From JAIQGF01 sp051006995 (GTDB lineage Bacteria; Acidobacteriota; Terriglobia; Terriglobales; Acidobacteriaceae), in assembly GCA_051006995.1 (NCBI GenBank), contig JBPCSQ010000010.1:90055-154054 (forward strand): a DNA stretch of 64,000 bases, given 5' to 3'. Below, piece after piece: positions 43,302 to 51,994 of this stretch (positions are counted from its first letter, which is position 1; each line of letters opens with the position of its first letter). The translations under genes were made by a program, and so were the position numbers. The notes under the pieces were generated by a model. It had not been told where the DNA came from. It was given only the letters and a program-made list of their open reading frames with translations, and ran no database searches.

Positions 43302-43796
43302 ATGCGAGCGAAATCGATCGCCACCATTGTGCTGGGCGTGCTGCTGGGCGTAACGCTGGGTGTCGGTTCCTACACGTTCGTTTACGCCAAGGGCTACTCC
43401 TACCTGTCGAATAATCCGGCCGCGTGCACCAACTGCCACGTGATGAAGGACTATTACAACGGCTGGCAAAAGGGCAGCCACCACGCCGCCGCCAAGTGCA
43501 ATGACTGCCACACGCCGCCGGGCCTGCTGGCGAAATATTCCACCAAAGCCGCCAACGGGTTCCTGCACTCGCTGGCGTTCACGTCGGGGCGCTTCCCCGA
43601 TGCCATCCAGATCGGCAGCCGCAATCATCGCGTCACGGAAGAAGCCTGCCGCGACTGCCACCAGGACATGGTGAGCGCGGTGGAGGGAACGCATGTGGAG
43701 GCGGCGCAGATGAGCTGCATCCGCTGCCATAGCTCGGTGGGCCATTCGGAAGCGGTGGCTTCCGGCAACACTACTCTTGAGGGGAATTTGCCATGA
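43302..43796 (+). CDS. nrfH: Cytochrome c nitrite reductase small subunit NrfH
   Basis: A 164-residue tetraheme membrane quinol dehydrogenase that passes electrons from menaquinol to NrfA. N-terminal anchor (TIVLGVLLGVTLGVGSYTFV) and four CxxCH motifs: CTNCH, CNDCH, CRDCH and CIRCH. The ATG at 43302 is preferred over a TTG at 43296. The stop overlaps the nrfA start by 4 bp (ATGA). Confidence 0.95.
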   Translation: MRAKSIATIVLGVLLGVTLGVGSYTFVYAKGYSYLSNNPAACTNCHVMKDYYNGWQKGSHHAAAKCNDCHTPPGLLAKYSTKAANGFLHSLAFTSGRFPDAIQIGSRNHRVTEEACRDCHQDMVSAVEGTHVEAAQMSCIRCHSSVGHSEAVASGNTTLEGNLP

Positions 43797-45250
43797 CCAA
43801 CAAAACGCCCGACGAAAACGGTGTCCGGCTGAATACGCGCCTGCTGATCACCACGGTGGTGCTGGCCGCGGTCGCGGCAATCGCCGCCACCGGGCTGCTG
43901 GTGAACATCTTCGAGCACCGCCTGGAGGCGAAGAACCCGTTCTACAAGGTCGTCCAGGTGAGCGACAACACTGACGATCCGGCCACCTGGGGCAAGAACT
44001 TCCCCATGCAATACAGCCTGTACGAGCGTACCAAGCTGCAGGAGGCGACGCTCTATGGAGGCGACGAACCGCAGGGCCGCAATCCGACGCCGGATGATCC
44101 GCGGCCGACGGTGGCCCGGTCCAACCTCGACAAAGATCCGCGGCTGAAGACCATGTGGGCCGGCTACGCGTTCTCCGCGGATTACCGCGAGCGCCGCGGG
44201 CACGCCTTCATGCTCGACGACCAGGTGTACACCGGCCGGCAGAAGTTCGCCAAGCAGCCGGGCACCTGCCTGAACTGCCACGCGTCCCTGTACGTCGCCT
44301 ATAAGAAGGAGGGCAATGGCGACATCACCAAGGGCTTCGAAAAGATCAATAAGATGCCGTACGCCGAGGCGCGCAAGCTGGTGCAGCATCCGGTCGGCTG
44401 CATTGATTGCCACGAGCCGAACACGATGCAGTTGCGCATTTCAAGGCCGGCGTTCATCGAAGGCATCCGCGCGCTCAAGGCGTCGCAGGGCGTTGCCGAT
44501 TTCGACGTCAACACGCAGGCCACGCTGCCCGAGATGCGCAGCTACGTTTGCGCGCAATGCCACGTCGAGTACTACTTCAAGCCGCCCGACAAGCGGCTGA
44601 CCTTCCCCTGGGCGAAGGGCGTGAAGATCGAGCAGATCACGCAATTTTACGATGACGAAAAATTCAAAGACTGGGTGCACGGCGAAACCGGCGCGCCCCT
44701 GCTGAAGGCGCAGCATCCGGAATTTGAAATGTGGAGCACGGGCATCCACGCGCGGTCGAACGTCTCGTGCGCCGATTGTCACATGCCGTACCGGCGCTCG
44801 GGCGGGCTGAAGATCAGCGACCACCACGTGCGCAGCCCGCTGCTGAACATCAACCGCTCCTGCCAGACCTGCCACCACTGGGACGAGAAAGAAATCAAGG
44901 CGCGAGTGGAGGACATCCAGAAGAGCTTCTTCAACGAGAAGAGCGTCGCCATGGACGCGCTCATGGACCTGATCCGCGACATCAGCGCCGCCAAAGCGAA
45001 CGGCGCGACCGACGCGGACTTGGAGAAGGCGCGCGATTACCAGCGCAAGGCGAGCTTCTATCTGGACTTCGCGATGTCGGAAAACTCCATGGGATTCCAC
45101 TCCCCGGCGGAGTCGCAACGCGTGTTGACCGAGTCCATCAACTTCTGCCGTCTGGGCCAGCTGTCGCTGCGGACGAACACGCCGCTGCTGAAGCGCGCGA
45201 GCGCCGACACTCCGGCGGTGAAACCGGTTTCTGCTTCGGCCAAACCCTGA
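43793..45250 (+). CDS. nrfA: Cytochrome c nitrite reductase catalytic subunit NrfA (CxxCH variant)
   Basis: A 485-residue pentaheme enzyme reducing nitrite to ammonium with six electrons. An N-terminal TM anchor (LLITTVVLAAVAAIAATGLL) replaces a cleaved signal. Hemes: CLNCH, CIDCH, CAQCH, CADCH and CQTCH. Most NrfA enzymes have CxxCK at the active-site heme 1; here it is CLNCH, the CxxCH type. Catalytic surroundings are present: YVCAQCHVEYYF and KAQHPEFEMWSTGIH. nrfHA gives respiratory ammonification; the lack of nrfI/nrfBCD here fits the NrfHA type. Confidence 0.95.
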   Translation: MTNKTPDENGVRLNTRLLITTVVLAAVAAIAATGLLVNIFEHRLEAKNPFYKVVQVSDNTDDPATWGKNFPMQYSLYERTKLQEATLYGGDEPQGRNPTPDDPRPTVARSNLDKDPRLKTMWAGYAFSADYRERRGHAFMLDDQVYTGRQKFAKQPGTCLNCHASLYVAYKKEGNGDITKGFEKINKMPYAEARKLVQHPVGCIDCHEPNTMQLRISRPAFIEGIRALKASQGVADFDVNTQATLPEMRSYVCAQCHVEYYFKPPDKRLTFPWAKGVKIEQITQFYDDEKFKDWVHGETGAPLLKAQHPEFEMWSTGIHARSNVSCADCHMPYRRSGGLKISDHHVRSPLLNINRSCQTCHHWDEKEIKARVEDIQKSFFNEKSVAMDALMDLIRDISAAKANGATDADLEKARDYQRKASFYLDFAMSENSMGFHSPAESQRVLTESINFCRLGQLSLRTNTPLLKRASADTPAVKPVSASAKP

Positions 45251-45270
45251 CGCACCTCCGCGGTGTCCTA

Positions 45271-45300
45271 GCCCGGCGAAACATCGCCGGGCGTTTTTAT
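45271..45300 (+). terminator. Rho-independent terminator after nrfA
   Basis: GCCCGGCG (45271-45278), 6-nt loop, CGCCGGGC, then GTTTTTAT. Confidence 0.9.
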
Positions 45301-45312
45301 TGGCAGGAGCAT

Positions 45313-46887
45313 CTAGGGAGCGATTTGCCAGACGGTGTCGAGCACCGAACCATCCACCCATTTCACCACCGCCACGGGTTTGTCGGTGGTGCGCGCTTTC
45401 TGCGGTTTGCCCCCGCAGATCTTTTCCACGTCCCGCTGGAGATCGCGAATGGAACGAATGGGGAGGCGGGAATCTTTGGCGGCGTCCAGCAGGTCCTGGC
45501 GGCGGGGATTGATGGCGATGCCGCGCTCGGTGACCACCACGTCAATGAGCTCACTCGGGCCGGTGAGCGTGGTCACGCGGTCAACGATCACCGGAATGCG
45601 GTCGCGGAACGAAGGCACGGCAAGAATCGTGCACCCGGCAAACAAACAGTTCTGCCAGCCGCCGATGCCGTGCAGCAGGCGGCCGTCGGAGTGGGTGACG
45701 ACGTTGGCGTTGAAGTTCACGTCCACCTCGGTCGCCCCGAGCACCACTACGTCCACCAGCGAGTTGAAGAATCCCTTGCCGTGGTAGTTGTACGAAGTGA
45801 ACGGCGAGGTTGCGATATGGCGCGGGTCGGTGGCCATGGACCGCACCGCATCGAGGTCGAAGGTTTGTCCGTCGAGGATGTAATCGGTCAGGCCTTCTTG
45901 CAGCAACTCGACGAGGTAGCGCGTCGAGCCGCCGCGCACGAACCGCGCGCGCACCCCGCTCTCGCGCATGTAGCGGCGCAGGTAGTCCACAAAAGCCAGG
46001 GCGATGCCGCCGGCGCCCGCCTGGAAGGAGAACCCCGGACGCATGATGCCGGCGTCGCGCACAAACTGCGCCACGTATTGCGCAATCAGCAGGCGGTCGG
46101 GAGAGCGCGTGATCTGCGTGGTCCCGCCGACAATCTTGGACGGGTCACCAATCGAGCCCACCTGCACCACGTAATCCACGTTGTTGCCCTGAATCTGCCA
46201 GGGCACGCAGGGGAACGGTACCAGGTTGTCGGTGACAACAATCACGTGGTCGGCGTACATCGAGTCGGCGAGCGCAAATCCGAGCGAGCCGCAGGCTGAC
46301 GGTCCGAGCGAGCCGGTGGAGTTGCCGAACGCATCGGCCGAGGGTGCGGCGATGACAGCGATGTCCACGTGCACCTCGCCGTCCTGGATCGCCTGCCAGC
46401 GTCCACCATGCGATCGCAGCACTCCCATGCCGCGCATCCGCCCCTGCGAACAGTAGTCGCCCAGGGGCCCATTCATCGAGCCCTCGATGTGGTGCACATG
46501 GCCGGAGTTCATCAGGTCGATCACCGGCGCCTGTGCCGGAAAGGACGCCGACGGAAACCACATCAGGTCGCGCGCACCCAAGCCGGCCGCGGTCTGCAGC
46601 GCTGAGAGAGCCACGCGATCGCCATCGCGCAAGTGGTGATGCGTCGAAATCACCATGCCGTCCCGCAGCCCGCACTTGCGCAGCGCGGTCGCAAGATCGG
46701 GCACGCGCTTGTCGCCATTGAGCGGGTATTCAGCAGCGGAGCGTACTGCCGGAGCGGCCTTGCGGCCCGTGGGCCGATCGTTGTTCACGCCAGCATACGG
46801 GCGCTGCTCTGCGCCATTGACCATGGCGGGCACGGCACGCCCGGCAGCATTTGTGATCAATTCCAGCGAGCTTGCAGTTGTACTCAT
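45313..46887 (-). CDS. citF: Citrate lyase alpha-type subunit (CitF)
   Basis: A 524-residue acyl-ACP transferase subunit. It has DGMVISTHHHLRDGD near residue 78, GNSTGSLGPSACGSLGFALADSMYADHVIVVTD, and the C-terminal VVVTERGIAINPRRQDL, all typical of CitF. With the beta and gamma parts it would move the carrier thiol from acetyl to the tricarboxylate (citrate or a methylated or hydroxylated analogue). ATG 46887 is chosen; the upstream extension is a translated REP-like palindrome (46896-46961). It is the last gene of the cluster, 73 nt after the citDE fusion. Confidence 0.9.
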   Translation of the reverse strand: MSTTASSLELITNAAGRAVPAMVNGAEQRPYAGVNNDRPTGRKAAPAVRSAAEYPLNGDKRVPDLATALRKCGLRDGMVISTHHHLRDGDRVALSALQTAAGLGARDLMWFPSASFPAQAPVIDLMNSGHVHHIEGSMNGPLGDYCSQGRMRGMGVLRSHGGRWQAIQDGEVHVDIAVIAAPSADAFGNSTGSLGPSACGSLGFALADSMYADHVIVVTDNLVPFPCVPWQIQGNNVDYVVQVGSIGDPSKIVGGTTQITRSPDRLLIAQYVAQFVRDAGIMRPGFSFQAGAGGIALAFVDYLRRYMRESGVRARFVRGGSTRYLVELLQEGLTDYILDGQTFDLDAVRSMATDPRHIATSPFTSYNYHGKGFFNSLVDVVVLGATEVDVNFNANVVTHSDGRLLHGIGGWQNCLFAGCTILAVPSFRDRIPVIVDRVTTLTGPSELIDVVVTERGIAINPRRQDLLDAAKDSRLPIRSIRDLQRDVEKICGGKPQKARTTDKPVAVVKWVDGSVLDTVWQIAP

Positions 46888-46895
46888 CGAAAATT

Positions 46896-46922
46896 GTGCG
46901 GCACAGCCGCCCTCGGCTGTGC
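46896..46922 (+). repeat. REP-like palindrome, copy 2
   Basis: GTGCGGCACAGCCGCCCTCG followed by GCTGTGC. Arms GCACAGCCG / CGGCTGTGC pair exactly around a CCCT loop. Confidence 0.7.
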
Positions 46923-46933
46923 ATTCATCCATC

Positions 46934-46961
46934 AGCACACGCGAGAGCGCGCGTGCCACAC
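46934..46961 (-). repeat. REP-like palindrome, copy 3
   Basis: On the minus strand, GTGTGGCACGCGCGCTCTCG then CGTGTGCT. Same family as 23231, in inverted orientation to copy 2 next to it. Confidence 0.65.
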
Positions 46962-48238
46962 TATCCTTCTCCGCCCTCCGACTGTGATTTCAGGGCGGTT
47001 GGCGCCGCTGCCGCGCTGCGCATTTCCGCCGTGACGATCCCCATTTGCTCGGCGCGGGACACTAGCTTGAGCGCGCGCTGCACCACCGGAGGATCGATCA
47101 TCTTCGACCCGAGGCTGACCACGCCCAAGCCGCGCGCCTGCGCATCGTCAAAGGCACTGACAATGCGCAGCGCTTTCACGATCTCGTCGCGCGTGGGGGC
47201 GAATGCCTCGTGGATGACCGCGACCTGCGACGGATGCACGCACCCCATGCCGTCGAAACCGAGCGAGCGAGCATTGCGCGCCCAGGCAGCGAGACCTTCC
47301 AGATCGCCAATATCGCCGTACACCGAGTCGCTCGCCTGCAAGCCGGCAGCGCGCGCGGCATTGATCAGGCGCGTGCGCGCATACAGCGATTCCGCGCCCA
47401 GCGCAGTCTTCGCGACGCCGAGGTCGGCGGTGTAGTCCTCGAGCCCAATGGTGATCGCCACGTTGCGCGGCGACGCTTTGGCGATGGCAAAAGCATCTTC
47501 GACGCCAAGCGCAGATTCGACGATGGGCAGCAGCCACAGGTCGCGATGCAGACCGCAACGCTGCTGGATGCGCACGATCCGCTGGTCCACTTCGCTGACC
47601 TGTTCGGCGTGCTCGACTTTGGGGACCAGGATTACGTCGGGATTCTCCGGAACAACTTCTTCCAGGTCGGCCAGCCCAAGCGGCAACTGGTTGATGCGCA
47701 CCATGCGCTCGCAGGCGCTGAACTCCACGGCGCGGAGCGCGTTGCGCACCAGAATGCGCGCCGCATCTTTTTCGTCAGGATGAACCGCATCTTCGAGATC
47801 GAGAATGACGGCGTCGGGCGCGTGCAGCGCAGCATTAATGAAGTACTTCGGCTCGCTGCCGGGCAGATACAGCCGCGACCGGCGCAGGCGATCACGCGGC
47901 GACGGAGCGGGAGTCTTAACGGCTTGCGGCAGCGAGCGCCGGCCCTCACCTAGCCCGGCGCGGCGCACGGCAGCTTCGATGCGAGCAGAAATCACGAACG
48001 GCAACGCGCCGGCATCTTCGATGGCTAGGCGCGCGTGCTCGACGCCGAGATCGGCGAGCGCCTGGCGCGCCTGCGTCAGGATAGATTCGCCGTAGTAGGC
48101 AGCGACCTTCGACTGCAGCTCAATATCAAGGCCGCCGCTGGTGCGGCGTTCGATGAGAACGCGGCAATCGGACCGCACGTCGGAGCCGAAGCGCCCGGCG
48201 GCGAAGGTTAGCGTGCCCGGATTGGCCGTTGTCGCCAT
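46961..48238 (-). CDS. citDE: Citrate lyase gamma-beta fusion (CitD-CitE)
   Basis: A 425-residue protein. Residues ~8-95 match the CitD acyl carrier (AGRFGSDVRSDCRVLIE with the putative prosthetic-group Ser, then LGVEHARLAIEDAGALPFVISARIEAAVRRA). Residues ~115-410 are the CitE-type lyase of the HpcH/HpaI family (RSRLYLPGSEPKY, AVILDLEDAVHPDEKDAAR, FDGMGCVHPSQVAVI). In model systems citD and citE are separate genes. Its ATG overlaps the dehydrogenase stop (TGATG). The carrier would need 2'-(5''-triphosphoribosyl)-3'-dephospho-CoA, but CitC, CitX and CitG are not in this window. Confidence 0.88.
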   Translation of the reverse strand: MATTANPGTLTFAAGRFGSDVRSDCRVLIERRTSGGLDIELQSKVAAYYGESILTQARQALADLGVEHARLAIEDAGALPFVISARIEAAVRRAGLGEGRRSLPQAVKTPAPSPRDRLRRSRLYLPGSEPKYFINAALHAPDAVILDLEDAVHPDEKDAARILVRNALRAVEFSACERMVRINQLPLGLADLEEVVPENPDVILVPKVEHAEQVSEVDQRIVRIQQRCGLHRDLWLLPIVESALGVEDAFAIAKASPRNVAITIGLEDYTADLGVAKTALGAESLYARTRLINAARAAGLQASDSVYGDIGDLEGLAAWARNARSLGFDGMGCVHPSQVAVIHEAFAPTRDEIVKALRIVSAFDDAQARGLGVVSLGSKMIDPPVVQRALKLVSRAEQMGIVTAEMRSAAAAPTALKSQSEGGEG

Positions 48239-49452
48239 CAGTCTGCCGCCGTCCCCACCTTCATAGTCTCCAGCTTCGCCAGGATGGCGTCGGTCATTTG
48301 CGTCGTGGAAGCGGCGCCTTGCGCGATCGCCTTCGATCCACCCGGAATGCGCATCATGTCATAAGTGCGTACTTTTCCGTCGGTGACGACCGCCGCAATC
48401 GCGGAACGCACGCGGTCGGCCTTGCCGCGTTCGCCGACGTGGTCGAGCAGCATGGCGGCCGAAAGAATCATGGCGATGGGATTGACGATCGGCGGATGCA
48501 ATTCCGCATACTTCGGCGCCGAGCCGTGCGTCGGCTCAAAAACAGCAACCTGGTCGCCGATATTTCCGCTGGCGGCGAAACCCAGCCCGCCGATCAGGCC
48601 GGCAAAGGCGTCGGAAATCACGTCACCGAACAGGTTCGAAGCAAGGATGACGCCATAGTCTTCCGGGTTCTTCGTCAGCCACATCGTCTGCGCGTCAATG
48701 TTGGTGGACCACAGCGGAATTCCAGGGTAGTCCTTCGCCACCTGCTTGGCGACTTCTTCCATCATGCCGCTGGTTTCCCGCAGCACGTTCGGCTTCTCGC
48801 AAATCGTGACGTTCTTGTAGCCGTATTTCTTCGCGTACTCAAACGCCGCGCGGCAGATGCGTTCGGCATTCGTGCGCGTGATGATACGCACGGAAATCGC
48901 CAGGTCCTCGCCCCTGGTGGCGCTGAACGGCTTGAACTTCGGATGCGAGCGCAGGGCCGCCATCACCGGCTCCGGTGGGTTCGTCCATTCGACGCCGCAG
49001 TACAGGCCCTCGGTGTTCTGGCGGAAGACCACCACGTTCACCTGCGGCTCCTCAAATCCTGCGCTCGCTTTCTTACGAACGAAGTTCAGAGGATTGCCGG
49101 GAAACCCGACGCACGGCCGCACGCAGATATCAAGATTGAAGCGCTGCCGCATCGTCACAATCGGCGAGTAATACGTGTAGCCCTTACCGCGCAGCGCAGG
49201 CGAGAGCTCGGCGTCGGCTTCTTTCTTCGGCTTCGACGTAATGGCGCCGAACAGGCCGAGCTTGTGCTTCTCCAGCAGGGCAATCGTGCGGTCGGGCAAG
49301 GCGTTGCCTTCGCTCTTCCAGAACTCCCATCCGATGTCGGCGTGCAGGTACGTGGCGTCGAAGCCGACCGCGTCGAGGACGCGAATCGCCTCGGGCAGGA
49401 CTTGGTTGCCGATGCCATCACCGGGCATGGAGACTACGGTGTGATTCGCCAT
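48238..49452 (-). CDS. Isocitrate/isopropylmalate-family beta-decarboxylating dehydrogenase
   Basis: A 404-residue NAD(P)-dependent enzyme. PGDGIGNQVLPEA at the N-terminus; R-rich substrate loop NLDICVRPCVGFPG; metal-binding DAQTMWLTKNPEDYGVILASNLFGDVISD; and cofactor loop EPTHGSAPKYAE. It belongs to the same family as isocitrate, isopropylmalate and homoisocitrate dehydrogenases. CEKPNVLRETSGMM differs from canonical isocitrate dehydrogenase. Start and stop both overlap neighbours (TGATG at each), so it is tightly coupled to the aconitase-type and citDE genes. Substrate is open: isocitrate or a homologue. Confidence 0.88.
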   Translation of the reverse strand: MANHTVVSMPGDGIGNQVLPEAIRVLDAVGFDATYLHADIGWEFWKSEGNALPDRTIALLEKHKLGLFGAITSKPKKEADAELSPALRGKGYTYYSPIVTMRQRFNLDICVRPCVGFPGNPLNFVRKKASAGFEEPQVNVVVFRQNTEGLYCGVEWTNPPEPVMAALRSHPKFKPFSATRGEDLAISVRIITRTNAERICRAAFEYAKKYGYKNVTICEKPNVLRETSGMMEEVAKQVAKDYPGIPLWSTNIDAQTMWLTKNPEDYGVILASNLFGDVISDAFAGLIGGLGFAASGNIGDQVAVFEPTHGSAPKYAELHPPIVNPIAMILSAAMLLDHVGERGKADRVRSAIAAVVTDGKVRTYDMMRIPGGSKAIAQGAASTTQMTDAILAKLETMKVGTAAD

Positions 49453-51518
49453 CACTTCTCCTGGGCGACCGCGAGCTTCTTCTCAACCAGCTTCTCGATT
49501 CCGCCCGCCACCACCAACGATTGTGGCACCGACCCCAGCGCCGGAAAACGAAACGTGTCACCTCGCCATGTGACAGAGCCGGTGGTGAAGTCCACATCCA
49601 GCTCGTCGCCGGCAACGACGGTTTTATCGCCGGACGCGATCTGCGGGGCGAAGTCGGCGCGCAGACGCTTCACCAGTTGCGGAATCTCGATGCACAGGAA
49701 ACCGTTATTCAAAGCGTTCCGCAGATAAGTCTGCGAAAACGAGCCGGCAATCACCAGCGGGATGCCCTTGGCCTTCAGCGACGTTGCCGCCTGCTCGCGG
49801 CTGGAGCCGGTGCCGAAGTTGGCGCCGCCCACCAGCACGTCACCGGCGCGTGTGAGCTGCGCAAACTGTGGGTCGTAGTTGCGGAACACGACCTCCGCCA
49901 TCTGCTCGGGCGTAACGTCGTCGCGATAGGTGTAGTCGCCGGGATAAATGGCGTCGGTATTCAGATTGTCCTTGGGTATCAATACCAGCCGCCCGCGCAA
50001 GCGCTCCGGAAATCCGGGAAGAATCTCGACAATCTCGTCGATTGGGGTGCCCCGGTCTAGCCCGGTTTTGGCTAGGCCGGGGATTTTTCTCGTATCGGCA
50101 GTGCGCGTTGCTGACAGATTCTTGTAGCGCGCCAGCATGCTGCCCTCGCGCCGCCGATCTTTGCGCTGGCTATCGCTCCGGCCGAGCGCTTCCGGGCCGC
50201 AGATGTATCCGGCAACGGCGCTGGCAGCCACCACCGCCGGCGAAGCGAGATAGCACTGCGCGTCGCGCGAGCCCATGCGGCCCTTGAAATTGCGATTGGT
50301 GGCGGAAATTCCGACCTCGCCCGGCTCCAGCAGGCCCACGCCGAGGCCAATGCACGGACCGCACCCGGCAGGCAGCGGCGAGGCCCCCGCCTCCACCAAA
50401 GCCTGCCACGTTCCGCGGCGCTCCGCCTCTTCCTGTACCCAGCGGCTGGCCGCGCCGAGGTAGAAGCTCACGCCACGCGCGACTTTCTTGCCCCGCAACA
50501 CGGCAGCCGCCGCCTCAAGATCCTCGAGCCGCGAATTCACGCACGACAAAAGATACGCTTTGTTGATCGCGATTTTCTTGCTCTCGATCTCCGCCAGCGA
50601 CGACATCACCTGCACCGTATCCGGCCCGGAAACATGCGGCGTCAGCTTGCTCAGGTCGAGCGTGATGCGCGCCGCGTAGCCGGCGTCGGGATCAGGTCGT
50701 GTGGCACACGCGCCCTGGCGTGTGCCCTCCTTCCCCCACCGCTGCAAATCCTCTTCCGAGTACCGTTCCGCCTCACCGCGCGAAATCCGCGTCCAGCGCT
50801 GCTTTCGCAGCCACGCGATGGTGGCTTCATCAGCGGGGAACCATCCGACCAGCGCTCCCCATTCGGTCGTCATGTTGGCAATGGTCATGCGCGCTTCGAT
50901 GGACAGCGACGCGACGCCGGGTCCGGCGAACTCCACTGCCGCATTGAGCACGTGACTGGGAAAGGCGCCGCACAGCGCCACAATCACGTCTTTGCCGCTG
51001 ACGCCCTCAGGCAGCGCGCCTTCGAGTACCACTTGCACGGTACGTGGAATCTGCCACCAGAACTCGCCAGTCGCCCAAATGGCGGCAGCGTCGGTGCGGA
51101 CTACGGGTGTACCGATCGCGCCCAGCGCGCCGTACATATTGGAGTGCGAGTCGCTGGCCACCACGAACGAACCCGGCGTCACGTAGCCGCGTTCGCACAT
51201 GAGCTGGTGTCCGATGCCCGTGCCGGCCGGGTAGAAATCGATGCCATGATCGCGCGCGAACGCCTCGATGGAGCGGTATTTCTTCTGATTTTCTTCAGAC
51301 TGGTTCTGAATGTCGTGGTCGAGCGCGAACACGGGCTGGCGCGGGTCGTGGACTTTCGTGGCGCCGATGGATTTGAACTTCTTCATCACCGCCGAAGTGT
51401 TGTCGTGGGTCATGACGTGCTTGGGGCGGATGGAGACGAAGTCGCCGGCGCGCAGCGGGCGGTTCGGGCCTTCGGCCAGGTGGGATTGCGCGAGTTTTTC
51501 AGTGATGGTCTGGCCCAT
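49452..51518 (-). CDS. Fused aconitase-family hydratase (LeuC-LeuD type, homoaconitase-like)
   Basis: A 688-residue single-chain enzyme: a LeuC-type Fe-S part (residues ~1-450: DSHSNMYGALGAIGT, LSCVNSRLEDLEAAA, LPAGCGPCIGLGVGLLEPGEVGISATNRNFKGRMGS) and a LeuD-type swivel part (~500-688: NTDAIYPGDYTY, GGANFGTGSSREQAATSLKAKGI). One chain with this order resembles fungal homoaconitase rather than bacterial LeuCD. It should isomerise a tricarboxylate. Two repeat-derived in-frame segments occur: GTRQGACAT near residue 270 (REP palindrome, 50699) and IPGLAKTGLDRGTP in the linker (hairpin, 50050). ATG 51518 overlaps the upstream gene by 20 bp. Confidence 0.88.
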   Translation of the reverse strand: MGQTITEKLAQSHLAEGPNRPLRAGDFVSIRPKHVMTHDNTSAVMKKFKSIGATKVHDPRQPVFALDHDIQNQSEENQKKYRSIEAFARDHGIDFYPAGTGIGHQLMCERGYVTPGSFVVASDSHSNMYGALGAIGTPVVRTDAAAIWATGEFWWQIPRTVQVVLEGALPEGVSGKDVIVALCGAFPSHVLNAAVEFAGPGVASLSIEARMTIANMTTEWGALVGWFPADEATIAWLRKQRWTRISRGEAERYSEEDLQRWGKEGTRQGACATRPDPDAGYAARITLDLSKLTPHVSGPDTVQVMSSLAEIESKKIAINKAYLLSCVNSRLEDLEAAAAVLRGKKVARGVSFYLGAASRWVQEEAERRGTWQALVEAGASPLPAGCGPCIGLGVGLLEPGEVGISATNRNFKGRMGSRDAQCYLASPAVVAASAVAGYICGPEALGRSDSQRKDRRREGSMLARYKNLSATRTADTRKIPGLAKTGLDRGTPIDEIVEILPGFPERLRGRLVLIPKDNLNTDAIYPGDYTYRDDVTPEQMAEVVFRNYDPQFAQLTRAGDVLVGGANFGTGSSREQAATSLKAKGIPLVIAGSFSQTYLRNALNNGFLCIEIPQLVKRLRADFAPQIASGDKTVVAGDELDVDFTTGSVTWRGDTFRFPALGSVPQSLVVAGGIEKLVEKKLAVAQEK
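50050..50082. repeat. Terminator-like palindrome inside the hydratase gene
   Basis: CCCCGG..TAGCC..GGCTA..CCGGGG, followed on the plus strand by ATTTTT. It begins CTAGCCCGG, like the nrfA terminator at 45269. It is translated as the linker GLAKTGLDRG. Confidence 0.7.
50699..50728 (+). repeat. REP-like palindrome, copy 4, inside the hydratase gene
   Basis: GTGTGGCACACGCGCCCTGG followed by CGTGTGCC. Same family as 23231. It is read through in frame as EGTRQGACATR. Confidence 0.7.
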
Positions 51519-51981
51519 GCGACTCGTCCATTCCGTCAAAACGCTTCAGACCAAACCGATGTTCCACCTCATCGAGCACTTCTTTCGAGGCGTAATCGGG
51601 AGCTTTCGTGAAGTCCGGCGGCGTCCAAGGCACGAACACTTCAAGCTTCTCCTTGGGCTTAACCCATTCGTTCAAGCTTTCAGGCGGGATGCCGATGTGC
51701 CGCTCGAAAAACAGCTCAGCACCGTGTTCCAGTTCGTCACAAATCACTCTCAGATTCCGCAGCCCACAAAAGCGTATGCGAACACTCTTACCTTCGGGGT
51801 TGTCGTACTGCGTCTCGCCTTGTACACCGAATTCAATTGCCTTTGTGTACGCTTCGTCTGGAGAATCAGCGCGGATCAAGTTGAAATTAACGTGCACGAC
51901 ATTGCGAGCGTCATCCTCTACCGTGATTTCCTCGACGATCTCGGCAATCCACCACTTTGCATCATCCGGCATGTAGCTCAT
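51499..51981 (-). CDS. DUF4288-type small protein
   Basis: A 160-residue soluble protein. AKWWIAEIVEEITVED, VNFNLIRADSPDEAYTKAIEFG and DELEHGAELFFERHIGI match the DUF4288 pattern as I recall it. No enzymatic motif is visible. It lies between the MmgE/PrpD and hydratase genes with a 20-bp overlap to the latter and 13-nt gap to the former, so it is part of the tricarboxylate cluster. A regulatory or immunity-like role has been suggested for the family but is not established. Confidence 0.7.
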   Translation of the reverse strand: MSYMPDDAKWWIAEIVEEITVEDDARNVVHVNFNLIRADSPDEAYTKAIEFGVQGETQYDNPEGKSVRIRFCGLRNLRVICDELEHGAELFFERHIGIPPESLNEWVKPKEKLEVFVPWTPPDFTKAPDYASKEVLDEVEHRFGLKRFDGMDESHGPDHH

Positions 51982-51994
51982 GGCTGCCCCTCAG

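Noticed and set aside
44731..46299. 522-residue plus-strand frame spanning the nrfA end and citF
   Set aside because: It crosses a terminator and two well-supported genes; composition is non-protein-like.
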